Shown here piece by piece: positions 54,422-62,929 of a stretch of DNA of 64,000 nucleotides (its first letter is position 1; each line of letters begins with the position of its first letter). The stretch comes from Pseudoalteromonas distincta. Its GTDB lineage: Bacteria > Pseudomonadota > Gammaproteobacteria > Enterobacterales > Alteromonadaceae. The translations under genes were made by a program, and so were the position numbers. The stretch is from assembly GCF_000814675.1 (NCBI RefSeq), contig NZ_JWIG01000017.1, positions 1-64,000 on the forward strand. The letters run 5' to 3'. Below the pieces are notes generated by a model. That model was not told the origin of the DNA. It saw only the letters and a program-made list of their open reading frames with translations, and ran no database searches.

Positions 54422-54886
54422 GTGCAAAAAACCGTAGAGATTTACACCGATGGCTCATGTTTAGGTAATCCAGGCCCCGGCGGTTATGGTATTTTTATGA
54501 TTTATAACGGCCACGAAAAAGAAATGAGCCAAGGTTATAAACTCACAACAAATAACCGAATGGAAATGCTCGCGGCTATTGTAGCCCTAGAATCACTCAC
54601 TCGAGAATGCGAAGTAAACCTAACAACCGATAGCCAATATGTTAAGCAAGGCATTGAATCGTGGATCACTAACTGGAAAAAACGTGGCTGGTTAACATCA
54701 GCTAAAAAGCCAGTTAAAAACGTCGATTTATGGAAACGCCTAGATAAAGCCTGTAGCGAGCACAATGTAACTTGGAAGTGGGTTAAAGGGCATAGCGGCA
54801 ATAAATACAACGAAATAGTTGACGATTTAGCCCGCGATGCCGCTGGCAGTAAAGATTTACTAGAAGATGTAGGCTACCAGCCTTAA
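54422..54886 (+). CDS. rnhA: Ribonuclease HI
   Basis: Degrades RNA in RNA-DNA hybrids. The 154 residues have the catalytic set D10, E48, D70, H124 and D134 at the same positions as in E. coli RNase HI, and the basic handle region ([18 protein letters not shown]). It starts with GTG. Divergent from dnaQ as in enterics. A repeat element begins about 20 bp after its stop. Confidence 0.97.
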   Translation: MQKTVEIYTDGSCLGNPGPGGYGIFMIYNGHEKEMSQGYKLTTNNRMEMLAAIVALESLTRECEVNLTTDSQYVKQGIESWITNWKKRGWLTSAKKPVKNVDLWKRLDKACSEHNVTWKWVKGHSGNKYNEIVDDLARDAAGSKDLLEDVGYQP

Positions 54887-54907
54887 ATTTATTCTAAGCT
54901 AGTTATT

Positions 54908-55069
54908 ATACCAATTTTATTAAAAACATGTTCATTCTATCGCATTAAATAACTCACTAACTGCGTTAAAAATTATTCATATAGAACAACTATATGTCAC
55001 AATTTTCGCCTTGTTAATGTGCTATTTTCTTAGCGCTATAATAGCTCACTTATTTAATGCAATTGGTAT
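54908..55069. repeat. MITE-like repeat with ATACCAATT terminal inverted repeats
   Basis: Ends ATACCAATTTTATTAAA and (complement) ATACCAATTGCATTAAA are inverted repeats 162 bp apart. Inside is a smaller dyad ATATAG/CTATAT. No coding capacity. It lies between rnhA and the methyltransferase gene and supplies the latter's last codons and stop. Confidence 0.72.
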
Positions 55070-55835
55070 TATTTTTTTGCTCGCACGATTTAAAGTGTTG
55101 CTTTGATGTTTGTCTAAGCCCTGCCCCTTTTACTGGTGCAAATTGCGGCCTAGCATGCCACTTAGGTTTTATTGGCGTAAGTGGCGCAACTCTTTTTCGT
55201 GCCACCAGCATATAAACACTGCCCATTGGTTTTAAATACTGTTTTGCAAAAGTCCGCCAAAACTCAAATCTTGATAACCTGTTACCTCTTGCCAGTGATG
55301 AATAAATAAAACGTTCGTCACTTACAATTTCAAAACCCAATAAATTTAGCCAATCTTTAACCCTCGCAGGGGTAAAAAAGCGCCCCGTCCATGGTAATTT
55401 CTGACCACTAAAAGGCAGCATTTGTGCAAGCCCACACAAACTAAACGGGTTAAAACCAGTCACTAGTATATAACCGCCCGGAATAAGCGTGCGATGTGCT
55501 TCTCGTAAAATGTGATGTGGGTCTGAATGATACTCTAAGCAGTGGCTTAGTATACAAGCATCAATACTGTGCTCGTAAAATGGCAATTCATCTATGTCAG
55601 CGACTACCCCGGTGTAAGGCCCAGGCTCTGCAACACACACCTGGTGTTTAATCGTACTTATACTTGTGTTTAATTCGCCACTTAAATTACCCAACTTAAG
55701 CATATGATAGCCAAACATACGCGGAAGCCATTGCTCCATTTTACGTTCAATATCTGTGCGTAAATAATCCCCATGAGGAAACTGCTGCCACGACAGTGGT
55801 TTGGGTCCTTCTTGAAAACTAAGGGCTGGTTTCAT
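55050..55835 (-). CDS. SAM-dependent methyltransferase (YafS-like)
   Basis: A 261-residue class I methyltransferase of the type found next to gloB and rnhA (yafS) in enterics. Core elements: VVADIDELPFYEHSIDACILSHCLEYHSDPHHILREAHRTLIPGGYILVTGFNPFS (motifs II to IV region, about 77-132), preceded by the LGNLSGEL glycine-loop region. Substrate unknown. The last six residues (NTNCIK) and the TAA stop come from the terminal repeat of the element at 54908-55069, so the native C terminus has been replaced. Divergent from gloB. Confidence 0.85.
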   Translation of the reverse strand: MKPALSFQEGPKPLSWQQFPHGDYLRTDIERKMEQWLPRMFGYHMLKLGNLSGELNTSISTIKHQVCVAEPGPYTGVVADIDELPFYEHSIDACILSHCLEYHSDPHHILREAHRTLIPGGYILVTGFNPFSLCGLAQMLPFSGQKLPWTGRFFTPARVKDWLNLLGFEIVSDERFIYSSLARGNRLSRFEFWRTFAKQYLKPMGSVYMLVARKRVAPLTPIKPKWHARPQFAPVKGAGLRQTSKQHFKSCEQKNNTNCIK

Positions 55836-55888
55836 TTTTTGAGCTCGTTATACTATGCGATAAGTGTCACTTTATAGAGCAATTTACC

Positions 55889-56662
55889 ATGGTGCAAGTC
55901 AAAGCAATTAAAGCCTTTTCTGATAATTACATTTGGTGTTTAACTACCGATAACAGTAACCAAGCATGGGTAGTCGATCCAGGTCAAGCACATCCCGTAC
56001 TAACGTACTTAGCTGAGCACAAACTAACGCTTGGTGGCATTTTAATTACGCATCATCACTACGACCACACTGATGGCGTAGCTGAATTAGTTGACGCCTA
56101 TCCAGATATATCGGTTTATGGCCCTGCAAATAGTCCATTTAAAGGCGTCACTCACGCACTCACTGATGGACAAAGCATCAGTGTGCTTAATATTAACTTT
56201 ACTATTTTTGCAACCCCTGGGCACACGCTTGATCATATTTGTTACACAAATGATGAACTTGCTTTTACAGGCGATACATTATTTAGCGGCGGATGTGGGC
56301 GCTTATTTGAAGGCACGCCAGAGCAAATGTGGAAATCTTTTAATAAACTAAGAGAGCTGCCTGCAAGCTGTGTTGTGTATTGCACACACGAATACACGCA
56401 AGCTAATCTTGCCTTTGCCAAAGCAGTTGAACCACGCAATCCAGAACTCCTTGCGTACAGTAAAAAAGTAGATGAATTACGCAGTAATGATCAAATTTCT
56501 CTACCTACCTCTATTGGACAGGAGCTAAAAATAAATCCATTTATGCGTAGCGATTTGCCAACCATTATAGAGTTAGTGCCCGAGAAATTTATCTCGGTTA
56601 CAAAAAACAATGAACCTTGGGGAAACTTTGCGAGTCTGAGACAGTTCAAAGACAATTTTTAA
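55889..56662 (+). CDS. gloB: Hydroxyacylglutathione hydrolase (glyoxalase II)
   Basis: Hydrolyses S-D-lactoylglutathione to D-lactate and glutathione, the second step of methylglyoxal detoxification. The 257-residue metallo-beta-lactamase-fold protein has the metal motif H55-x-H57-x-D59-H60 (THHHYDH), a further metal-binding TPGHTLDH and GDTLFSGGCGRLFEG, and CTHEYTQANLAFA for the glutathione-binding part. Standard length. Confidence 0.97.
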   Translation: MVQVKAIKAFSDNYIWCLTTDNSNQAWVVDPGQAHPVLTYLAEHKLTLGGILITHHHYDHTDGVAELVDAYPDISVYGPANSPFKGVTHALTDGQSISVLNINFTIFATPGHTLDHICYTNDELAFTGDTLFSGGCGRLFEGTPEQMWKSFNKLRELPASCVVYCTHEYTQANLAFAKAVEPRNPELLAYSKKVDELRSNDQISLPTSIGQELKINPFMRSDLPTIIELVPEKFISVTKNNEPWGNFASLRQFKDNF

Positions 56663-56817
56663 TGCACAAACTAATACTTTAATATTTATTTTATTAGAAT
56701 CATTAACTTAAGATATAGTGATGATTCTATTTCTGCGTTTTAAAATGTCATTAAGTGGCAATGTTAACTCATAACAGGTAGTATTCGCCGAGTTTTTTAC
56801 CCGATGTATTGGTATTT

Positions 56818-58398
56818 ATGAATAAATCTCCCCTATTAGTAGCCTTGGCGTTAGCGCTAAGTGGTTGTCAAACACTGACAACTCTAGACTCAGACTCTCA
56901 AGTCGCCACGCAAGCAAACCAACAACTCGAAGGCGCAAGTCCTAACGACATTAACAATGCATTGATGGTAAACGCACAATATCAGCAAGTTGACTCTGAT
57001 GAGCAAGAAGCGCCCGTGTTTGATGATGTGTGGGAGCGAATTCGCTACCAACTTTCTATCGAAATACCGCAAAATCGCCCTGTTGTTACTGAGCGTAATT
57101 ATTACGCTCGCCACCAAGCCTATTTAGATCGTATTTCTAAACGTGCAGAACCTTACTTACACTTTATTGTTGAAGAAGTAGAAAAGCGCGAAATGCCAAT
57201 CGAAATTGCACTACTGCCTATTGTAGAAAGCGCATTTGACCCGTTTGGTTATTCTAATCGCAGCGCATCGGGCATTTGGCAGTTTATGCCTGCAACAGGT
57301 GAGCGATTCGATTTGAAACAAAACTGGTGGTACGACGGTCGTCGCGACATAGTGCAGTCGACTCGCGCAGCACTTGACTACTTATCGTATTTACATAAAA
57401 CACTTGAAGGCGATTGGCTTAACGCGATTGCTGCTTATAATTCAGGTGAAGGGCGCTTGATGCGCGCGATTAAAAAGAATCGTAAAAAGCATTTACCTAC
57501 CGATTTTTGGTCTCTTGATTTACCAAGCGAAACAACAGCCTACGTACCAAAGTTATTAGCACTTGCCGATTTATTAAAACGCTCAGATGATTTTAACGTT
57601 ACATGGCAACCAGTAATTAATGCACAAGTGGTTGAAGTGGTTGATGTTGGCTCGCAAATAGATTTAGCACTTGCTGCTGATATGGCCGATATGACGCTTA
57701 CTGAGCTATACAGATTAAACCCTGGTTTTAACCGCTGGGCAACTGATCCTAATGGCCCTCATTCTTTATTATTGCCTGTTGATAAAGCAGAGGAATTTAG
57801 CCAAAAACTAGCAAACACTGATGTTAAAAACAGATTACGCTGGCAGCGTTATATTGTGGCTCGAGGCGACAGCTTATCGGTAATTGCCAAAAAGTTTACA
57901 ACAAGCTCAAGTGCAATCCGATCGCTTAATAAACTCAAATCAAATACGATTAAAGTAGGCCAAGAGTTATTAGTCCCGCTTACTGATGGCGCTATAAATA
58001 GCGAGCATTTACCAAAGCAGATGCGTTTAGCTGCTAATAAAGCAACTCGCACAAAGCTTTCGCACACAGTTAAAAGTGGCGACACGTTATGGGATATTAG
58101 CCGCGAATATGACGTAACTATGGATGAGTTGGCTAAATGGAATAAACTAAAGAAAAACTCTGTATTGCGCCTAAATCAAAAACTAACTGTGTATAAGTCA
58201 GCTAATAAACCACAAGCAACGGCAAGCACCAACCGTACTATTACATACAAAGTACGCCGTGGTGACTCACTTGCACGTATTGCGTCTAAGTTTAATCTAA
58301 GCGTTAACGAAATTATTAAGTGGAATAATTTAGCCGGTCAAAAATACTTACAACCTGGCCAAAAGCTAAAACTTAAAGTAGATGTCAGAAGTAGTTAA
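56818..58398 (+). CDS. mltD: Membrane-bound lytic murein transglycosylase D
   Basis: Outer-membrane lipoprotein that cleaves the beta-1,4 bond of peptidoglycan to 1,6-anhydromuramyl products. From this ATG it is 526 residues. Lipobox LSGC, then an SLT domain with the catalytic Glu in LPIVESAFDPFGYSNRSASGIWQFMP at about 130-155 and AYNSGEGRL. Three C-terminal LysM repeats (at about 340-385, 413-459 and 474-520) bind glycan. A TTG at 56809 would add three residues; the ATG is preferred. Followed by an intrinsic terminator. Confidence 0.95.
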   Translation: MNKSPLLVALALALSGCQTLTTLDSDSQVATQANQQLEGASPNDINNALMVNAQYQQVDSDEQEAPVFDDVWERIRYQLSIEIPQNRPVVTERNYYARHQAYLDRISKRAEPYLHFIVEEVEKREMPIEIALLPIVESAFDPFGYSNRSASGIWQFMPATGERFDLKQNWWYDGRRDIVQSTRAALDYLSYLHKTLEGDWLNAIAAYNSGEGRLMRAIKKNRKKHLPTDFWSLDLPSETTAYVPKLLALADLLKRSDDFNVTWQPVINAQVVEVVDVGSQIDLALAADMADMTLTELYRLNPGFNRWATDPNGPHSLLLPVDKAEEFSQKLANTDVKNRLRWQRYIVARGDSLSVIAKKFTTSSSAIRSLNKLKSNTIKVGQELLVPLTDGAINSEHLPKQMRLAANKATRTKLSHTVKSGDTLWDISREYDVTMDELAKWNKLKKNSVLRLNQKLTVYKSANKPQATASTNRTITYKVRRGDSLARIASKFNLSVNEIIKWNNLAGQKYLQPGQKLKLKVDVRSS

Positions 58399-58420
58399 TT
58401 TATAAAACTATATTAAAAGC

Positions 58421-58447
58421 AAAAAGGAGCGCATGCGCTCCTTTTTT
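58421..58447. terminator. Terminator after mltD
   Basis: Self-complementary GGAGCGCATGCGCTCC flanked by A- and T-runs; can serve mltD and the converging yqcA gene. Confidence 0.88.
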
Positions 58448-58466
58448 AATACCTTAAAGTTAAGGA

Positions 58467-58916
58467 TTAAGCAGGTAGTTTTTCTAGCCATACTTTTAAC
58501 CAAGGCTCGGTTACTGGCCATGGTTCAAAATCTTCACATGCATCTATTTCTAGGCGGTTGCCCACAGGCTTTGCTTGTAAATCGCGTAGTAGCTCGTCAA
58601 AGCTTCGCCCTGCGCCACAAAATGTATCGCCGTAACATCTGTCACCCATTGCAATTACACCAAACGGTTTATCGGTAAGCATTGGGAAAGTGCTATTCAT
58701 TGCAAAGTACAATCCTGCCAAATTACTCGGTACATCACCTTGGCCTGTTGTGGAGGTAACAATTAAAATATGCGATGCATTTTTTATATCATCAAGTGAT
58801 GCTTCAGTAATTACTGTAGCAGTATGACCCGCTTGCTCTATTGTGGCTGCAACTTCATCGCTTAAACGCTCTGCACCGCCATTAACGCTGCCTACAAAAA
58901 TACTAATATGTGCCAT
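58467..58916 (-). CDS. yqcA: Flavodoxin-like protein (YqcA)
   Basis: A 149-residue FMN-binding flavodoxin: the short-chain motif VTSTTGQGDVPSN, the DRCYGDTFCGAGRSFDEL region and an FMN-binding opening ISIFVGSVNGGAERL. A longer frame to 58943 exists, but the ATG at 58914-58916 overlaps the truC stop (TAATG) and has AAAGGA upstream, so I choose it. Order yqcC-truC-yqcA is the same as in E. coli. Electron donor role unknown. Confidence 0.88.
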   Translation of the reverse strand: MAHISIFVGSVNGGAERLSDEVAATIEQAGHTATVITEASLDDIKNASHILIVTSTTGQGDVPSNLAGLYFAMNSTFPMLTDKPFGVIAMGDRCYGDTFCGAGRSFDELLRDLQAKPVGNRLEIDACEDFEPWPVTEPWLKVWLEKLPA

Positions 58917-59680
58917 TAATAATCCTTTTCTTGCTCTGGCCAACCTAGCTGCTTACATATTTCAAGCATGTCTTCACCTAGTGGCGCTTTAATTGTTATT
59001 GATTCATTACTATAAGGGTGCACAAAACTAAGCTCTGTTGCAAATAACATTAAGCGTCTTAGCTCAAAATGATCCCTAAAAAATTGATTATGCTGGTTAT
59101 CACCGTGATTTACATCACCAATGATAGGCAGTGATAAATGTTTTAAGTGTCTGCGAATTTGATGCTTGCGCCCGGTTTTTGGAAAACACTCAACTAACGA
59201 GTAACGCACTGTTGGATACTTACCAATAGGAATAGGCAATGCAGCTTGGTGCAAGCAATTAAACTGGGTTTGCGCTTCTTGCGGTGCTTTATCTTGATCT
59301 GCAAACTTATCGGCTATTTTATCAAGTTCTTCTTTAAGCGGTTTATCTAAAAATACTGACTCTGGTGCAAAACCGCGCACTAAGGCTAAATAGCGCTTAG
59401 CAATGGTACCTTCAATAAATAGCTGGTTCATATCGCGAGCAGCTTCCGAGCTCAATGCAAACAGTAATACGCCCGACGTAGGTCTATCGAGCCTATGTAC
59501 TGGAAATACATGTTGCCCTAGCTGGTCGCGCAACATTTGCATAGCAAACTGGGTTTCGTGTTTATCTAAAAACGAGCGATGCACTAATAAACCTGAAGGC
59601 TTATTTATAGCCACATAGTTTTCATCTTGATACAAAATAGTCAGCTCGCCATATTCAATAGGCGCTGGACGCTCACTCAT
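58916..59680 (-). CDS. truC: tRNA pseudouridine synthase C
   Basis: Makes pseudouridine-65 in the T-arm region of certain tRNAs. The 254-residue RluA-type synthase has the catalytic Asp D65 in VHRLDRPTSGVLLFA, an early INKPSGLLVHRS and the C-terminal KTGRKHQIRRHLKHL. It overlaps yqcC by 8 bp upstream and yqcA downstream, forming a three-gene operon. Confidence 0.95.
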   Translation of the reverse strand: MSERPAPIEYGELTILYQDENYVAINKPSGLLVHRSFLDKHETQFAMQMLRDQLGQHVFPVHRLDRPTSGVLLFALSSEAARDMNQLFIEGTIAKRYLALVRGFAPESVFLDKPLKEELDKIADKFADQDKAPQEAQTQFNCLHQAALPIPIGKYPTVRYSLVECFPKTGRKHQIRRHLKHLSLPIIGDVNHGDNQHNQFFRDHFELRRLMLFATELSFVHPYSNESITIKAPLGEDMLEICKQLGWPEQEKDY

Positions 59681-59993
59681 TTGGTTCTCCTAAAAAGGTA
59701 TCAAGGGCTGTTAGTAATTCAATTATTTCATCGCTTCCGGCTTTATTCACAAGTGTCATTTGCGCCATAGGGGCAATAGCAAAGTTACGCGGCAGTGGTT
59801 GCCTATGTGTTATTAATTGCTGTATTTTTTCAATAAATACAAACTGTAACCACTGCTCAAACGCCATTGTATCGTGACAAAAAGGAGTATTTGAAAGCAG
59901 TGCCTCAGCGTCTATTGGCTCACTTTGCCAAAGCGCGTGTTTTTGTAAAAGTGCCGTTAGCTGCACTAAATAAGTTTGGGTTTGCTGGTACAT
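59673..59993 (-). CDS. yqcC: YqcC family protein
   Basis: A small, mainly helical protein of about 106 residues of unknown function (YqcC/DUF446). FEQWLQFVFIEKIQQLI and LPRNFAIAPMAQ are typical of the family. An ATG at 59991-59993 with GAGGG upstream is preferred over the GTG two codons earlier. First gene of yqcC-truC-yqcA. In E. coli, as I recall, this gene is the neighbour of csrB, which supports the RNA call at 61481-62061. Confidence 0.9.
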   Translation of the reverse strand: MYQQTQTYLVQLTALLQKHALWQSEPIDAEALLSNTPFCHDTMAFEQWLQFVFIEKIQQLITHRQPLPRNFAIAPMAQMTLVNKAGSDEIIELLTALDTFLGEPNE

Positions 59994-60097
59994 AACCACC
60001 CTCTTTTATATATGTAATGCAATTATACCCTGTTCCCTCATAGGCGGCTATGACGTATAATTAATGTAATTTTGCAGTAAAAACAGTTGAGAAAACA

Positions 60098-61126
60098 ATG
60101 AGTGATCAAATAGCTACATTAGGTCAGCTTTTAGATGGTGCGGGTACTCAGTGGCGTGCTTTTGATATTGGCAGGCACATTACTAAGCTTGATAAAAAAC
60201 AATTTTTAGCTATTGAACAAGCTCAAGTGCCTTACCCTTATCCACTTGCTGGTCATGCATGGCTCGCTATTCAATTTTGGGATACTAAAGCCAGTAAAGA
60301 ACCGTATGTATGGTTTTTAAAATTTCCACTTGATGAGCAAAGTATGCTGGTAAGTGCTAGTCGCGATCACTTTGCTGATATGGTTATTCAAGCGCTAGGC
60401 ACTGAAATTACAGGTGAGCAAGCCGATGGAAAACTTGATAATAACCCTTATGTTTTTACACCAAACGCAAATAAATTAGCGGCATTTAACGCCCAAGTAA
60501 AAGTACTATTAAAACAGCCTGCATCGCAGTATTACGAGCATGCACAACTGTACTTTAGCGGTAAAATTGGTTTTGATAATTGGCAAAGTGTTGCACTACA
60601 GGGTATTGCCGATTTTGCACTACGCTTAGACAGCGATACAAACTTAAGTAATCTGCAAAAAGCATGGGCGCATTTACCTATTGAAGTACTACAACCACTC
60701 AGTGCCATGCTTGAACACGTTGAAATACCAACATCAATGAGTGAGTTACTTGTTGATTACACGCAGGGTGCAATTAGTAACAACGACACAGTGGCTATAA
60801 CCGCAGCACTAAGATCAATTTCAAAAGGTCAAGCTCAAGGGTTATGCGCTCAATTAGTTGATACTGTACTAAGCTCACCAGTGAGGCACGACTCTGACGT
60901 GTTACTAACAATAGCTGGGCGGTGTTTTAAGCAATTAGAAAACCCTGAACGCTTACATGTATTTATGGATAATTGCGCGCATCATCAAAAAATTGAAGAA
61001 TTGTTTCCAAGTATTTTTGCTGACTTAGTTGCAATACCGACTATTCGCCCGCATTTATTAGGCTTATTACGTAAAGAAAATCGTAGCGAAACCCTCGCGC
61101 GTGCAATTGGAAGGTTATTCTCTTAA
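60098..61126 (+). CDS. DUF3549 family protein
   Basis: A 342-residue cytoplasmic protein of the DUF3549 family, found in this gene neighbourhood in Vibrio and Shewanella relatives. The N-terminal part is mixed alpha/beta (LGQLLDGAGTQWRAFDIGRHITKL, AWLAIQFWDTK, VWFLKFPLDEQ); the rest is helical with repeat-like segments (about 195-342), perhaps a HEAT-type array. No catalytic motif recognised. Its stop is immediately followed by the ATG of the next gene. Confidence 0.82.
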   Translation: MSDQIATLGQLLDGAGTQWRAFDIGRHITKLDKKQFLAIEQAQVPYPYPLAGHAWLAIQFWDTKASKEPYVWFLKFPLDEQSMLVSASRDHFADMVIQALGTEITGEQADGKLDNNPYVFTPNANKLAAFNAQVKVLLKQPASQYYEHAQLYFSGKIGFDNWQSVALQGIADFALRLDSDTNLSNLQKAWAHLPIEVLQPLSAMLEHVEIPTSMSELLVDYTQGAISNNDTVAITAALRSISKGQAQGLCAQLVDTVLSSPVRHDSDVLLTIAGRCFKQLENPERLHVFMDNCAHHQKIEELFPSIFADLVAIPTIRPHLLGLLRKENRSETLARAIGRLFS

Positions 61127-61426
61127 ATGGCAAGTTTATGGACGTTCATACTTATTGGTAGTGTAATTTACTTATTTTGGCTTAACCGAAAGGTTGCTGA
61201 AGCGGCGAACGTTCATGCTAAACGTCAAAGTGAGCAACTGCAGGTGCAGTTGATGAGTGTTGCATGCACAAAACGCCGCTTTGGTTTTTTAAAGAACGGC
61301 AAGCCAGGCATTAAAAGTGAATTTATATTTGAATTTTCAAGCGACGGTGAAAATGCTTATCAAGGTGTGTTAATTATGGAAAATGAGTTTTTGAAAAGTG
61401 TGGTTGTTCCACCCCATAAAATATAA
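61127..61426 (+). CDS. DUF3301 family membrane-anchored protein
   Basis: A 99-residue protein with one N-terminal membrane helix (LWTFILIGSVIYLFWL), a positively charged linker and a C-terminal beta-rich cytoplasmic part (GIKSEFIFEFSSDGENAYQGVLIMEN). Matches DUF3301. Its ATG follows the DUF3549 stop with no gap, so they are an operon. Function unknown. It converges with the CsrB-like RNA. Confidence 0.85.
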   Translation: MASLWTFILIGSVIYLFWLNRKVAEAANVHAKRQSEQLQVQLMSVACTKRRFGFLKNGKPGIKSEFIFEFSSDGENAYQGVLIMENEFLKSVVVPPHKI

Positions 61427-61480
61427 AACTTAATATACTTTAAGAGTATGTGTCTTAAATTAATAAATTTAATTCAACAC

Positions 61481-61510
61481 AAAAAACTAAGGCGTAACTA
61501 AAGTTACGCC
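61481..61510 (-). terminator. Intrinsic terminator of the CsrB-like RNA
   Basis: On the minus strand GGCGTAAC-TTTA-GTTACGCC (61491-61510) is followed by TTAGTTTTTT. Perfect 8-bp stem. Confidence 0.9.
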
Positions 61511-61600
61511 CCAATTGGACTGCATCCTGCTAGATATCCATTATCTTAAATCCGTATTATCATCCCCTGAACGAGTAAACAACCTTGTTTACCCTCACAT

Positions 61601-61925
61601 TGCATCCTGCAATATCCATAGCCACCTTGGCAAACCCACGAAATCTATCGTTTGGCTACATCCGTAGCATCATCCTTGGTAATCCTTTTAAGTAGCTCCT
61701 GCCACTTTTGCATCCTGCAATATCCATAGCCATCTTGGCAAACCCACGAAATCTATCGTTTGGCTACGTCCCGTAGCATCATCCCTGGTAATTCTTTAAA
61801 GTAGCTCCTGCCACTTTTGCATCCTGCAATGTCCACTTGCCATCTTGGCTGTCCTGCGTAAACTAACGCTCCTGCTACTTCCTGTAGCGTCATCCGTGAT
61901 TATCCTAAAGTAACTCCTAGCTACT
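61601..61925 (-). repeat. Tandem 108-109 bp modules within the CsrB-like RNA
   Basis: Copy 1 (61601-61708) and copy 2 (61709-61817) are almost identical, differing at about ten positions, and copy 3 (61818-61925) is a diverged version sharing the start (TGCATCCTGCAAT) and the later GTAGC-GTCATCC and AGTA-CTCCT landmarks. Each module carries about six to eight GGA motifs on the minus strand. Confidence 0.88.
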
Positions 61926-62068
61926 AAGTGCTTCATGCACTTCCTTATTCTTCCTTGTATCCGTTTTAGCTTGTCCTTTATGCTTCCTGCTAGCGTCTGC
62001 TATGTTGCCTATTCCGTATCCTTGGCAGTAACTCAATCATTGAGCTATGTCGTCTTGACAATGAGAAG

Positions 62069-62100
62069 TTTAAAGCAATCAGGGGGGAGAAATAGGACTT
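62069..62100 (-). promoter_or_regulatory. Candidate promoter of the CsrB-like RNA
   Basis: On the minus strand an extended -10-like TGC-TTTAAA (62069-62077) with no good -35 would give a start near 62061. A weak -35 fits an activator-dependent promoter. The assignment is tentative. Confidence 0.35.
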
Positions 62101-62217
62101 AACATTAAATAAATAAACGTCACAAAAATGAAAAAACAAAATAAACACTGCAGAACAATAACTTAGAACAAAAAAGGCTACTTATTAGTAACCTTTAAGT
62201 GACAATGCTTACGATGG

Positions 62218-62235
62218 TGTGAGATATATCTCACG
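62218..62235. promoter_or_regulatory. UvrY/GacA/VarA box
   Basis: TGTGAG-N6-CTCACG, an 18-bp inverted repeat with a perfect 16-bp palindromic core (GTGAGATA/TATCTCAC). It fits the established TGT(A/G)AG-N6-CT(T/C)ACA consensus. It lies about 165 bp upstream of the inferred sRNA start, comparable to the far-upstream location of the UvrY site at enteric csrB. Confidence 0.78.
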
Positions 62236-62275
62236 GTCTTATGTCCGTTTGGGCGCATTGGCTTACATTATAATT

Positions 62276-62929
62276 TTAAATAGCTGGCTCGATTATTGAT
62301 TTAAACAGTAACTCGCCCTCTACTTGGTTAAAAGTAAGGTGTTTAAATGCTTCAAATTTTTCAGTTTTAAAAAATTCAATGTGCTCCTTACGTGTTACAA
62401 ATACAGCCATCCCTGTTGACTCAGCGTTACATTTAACTAAGTCGTCAAGCCCGCGTAGTAAGTAACGACCAAAGCCTTGTCCATGAAAATGTGGGTCTAC
62501 GGCAATAAAAGCTAAAAAATAGTAATTGCCTTTTTGTTTAAGGGCGTCTCTAATTGTTTGTTCTTTATCTATTAATTGATTTGTTTGTAAGTAGCCCGCA
62601 CTCAGCATTAATTTTAAACGCCAGTGCCAATAACGCTGCGCTTGTAATTGGCTATTAGATTCAAATACACACGCTACTGCTTTTAATTTATCGTTGCGGT
62701 ATAAACCAATTAATGGCTGTTTTTCTTGCCAAAAACTACTGAGCTCTTCGCGAATTAATGATCGTAATTTTTTTTCGTAAACTGATTTATTTTCGTCATT
62801 GTAGCTAAGCATGTTTAGTAATACAGGATCGTCATGATAAGCCTGATAAATTAGGCTTGCTGCAGTACTAATATCTTCTGCAGCTAAATACTGTACGCTG
62901 AACGTATCAACTGGTGTGGTTACACTCAT
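62276..62929 (-). CDS. GNAT family N-acetyltransferase
   Basis: A 217-residue acetyltransferase with the acetyl-CoA-binding motif A as FLAFIAVDPHFHGQGFGRYLLRGLDDL (about 140-165; Q/R-x-x-G-x-G/A pattern) and a C-terminal FVTRKEHIEFFKTEKFEAF. Substrate unknown. It lies upstream of the CsrB-like RNA on the same strand with its stop 40 bp before the UvrY box; no terminator was seen between them, so low-level read-through into the RNA is possible. Confidence 0.87.
   Translation of the reverse strand: MSVTTPVDTFSVQYLAAEDISTAASLIYQAYHDDPVLLNMLSYNDENKSVYEKKLRSLIREELSSFWQEKQPLIGLYRNDKLKAVACVFESNSQLQAQRYWHWRLKLMLSAGYLQTNQLIDKEQTIRDALKQKGNYYFLAFIAVDPHFHGQGFGRYLLRGLDDLVKCNAESTGMAVFVTRKEHIEFFKTEKFEAFKHLTFNQVEGELLFKSIIEPAI

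Larger units (their letters stand above)
61481..62061 (-). ncRNA. csrB: CsrB-family regulatory RNA (CsrA-sequestering sRNA)
   Basis: On the minus strand this 580-nt region carries about 30 GGA motifs. Many sit in loops of short perfect hairpins: TTGCA-GGA-TGCAA (three times), GCTACG-GGA-CGTAGC, CTAC-GGAT-GTAG, GCTAC-AGGAA-GTAGC, and relatives. CAGGATG, the classic CsrB repeat, occurs four times. It ends in an intrinsic terminator. By established knowledge such RNAs bind many CsrA dimers and remove CsrA from mRNAs. There is no open frame of interest on either strand. It lies next to yqcC and its relatives, matching the enteric csrB locus, and has an upstream UvrY-type box. The 5' end is estimated from a candidate promoter. 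Confidence 0.9.

Noticed and set aside
54354-54458. Upstream extension of dnaQ
   Set aside because: It would overlap rnhA and precede the conserved MARRQIVLDTETTG start without similarity.
61601-61925. Regular direct repeats that could suggest a CRISPR array
   Set aside because: The repeats are long (108-109 bp), directly adjacent with no unique spacers, only about three copies, and built of GGA-loop hairpins; no cas gene is nearby.
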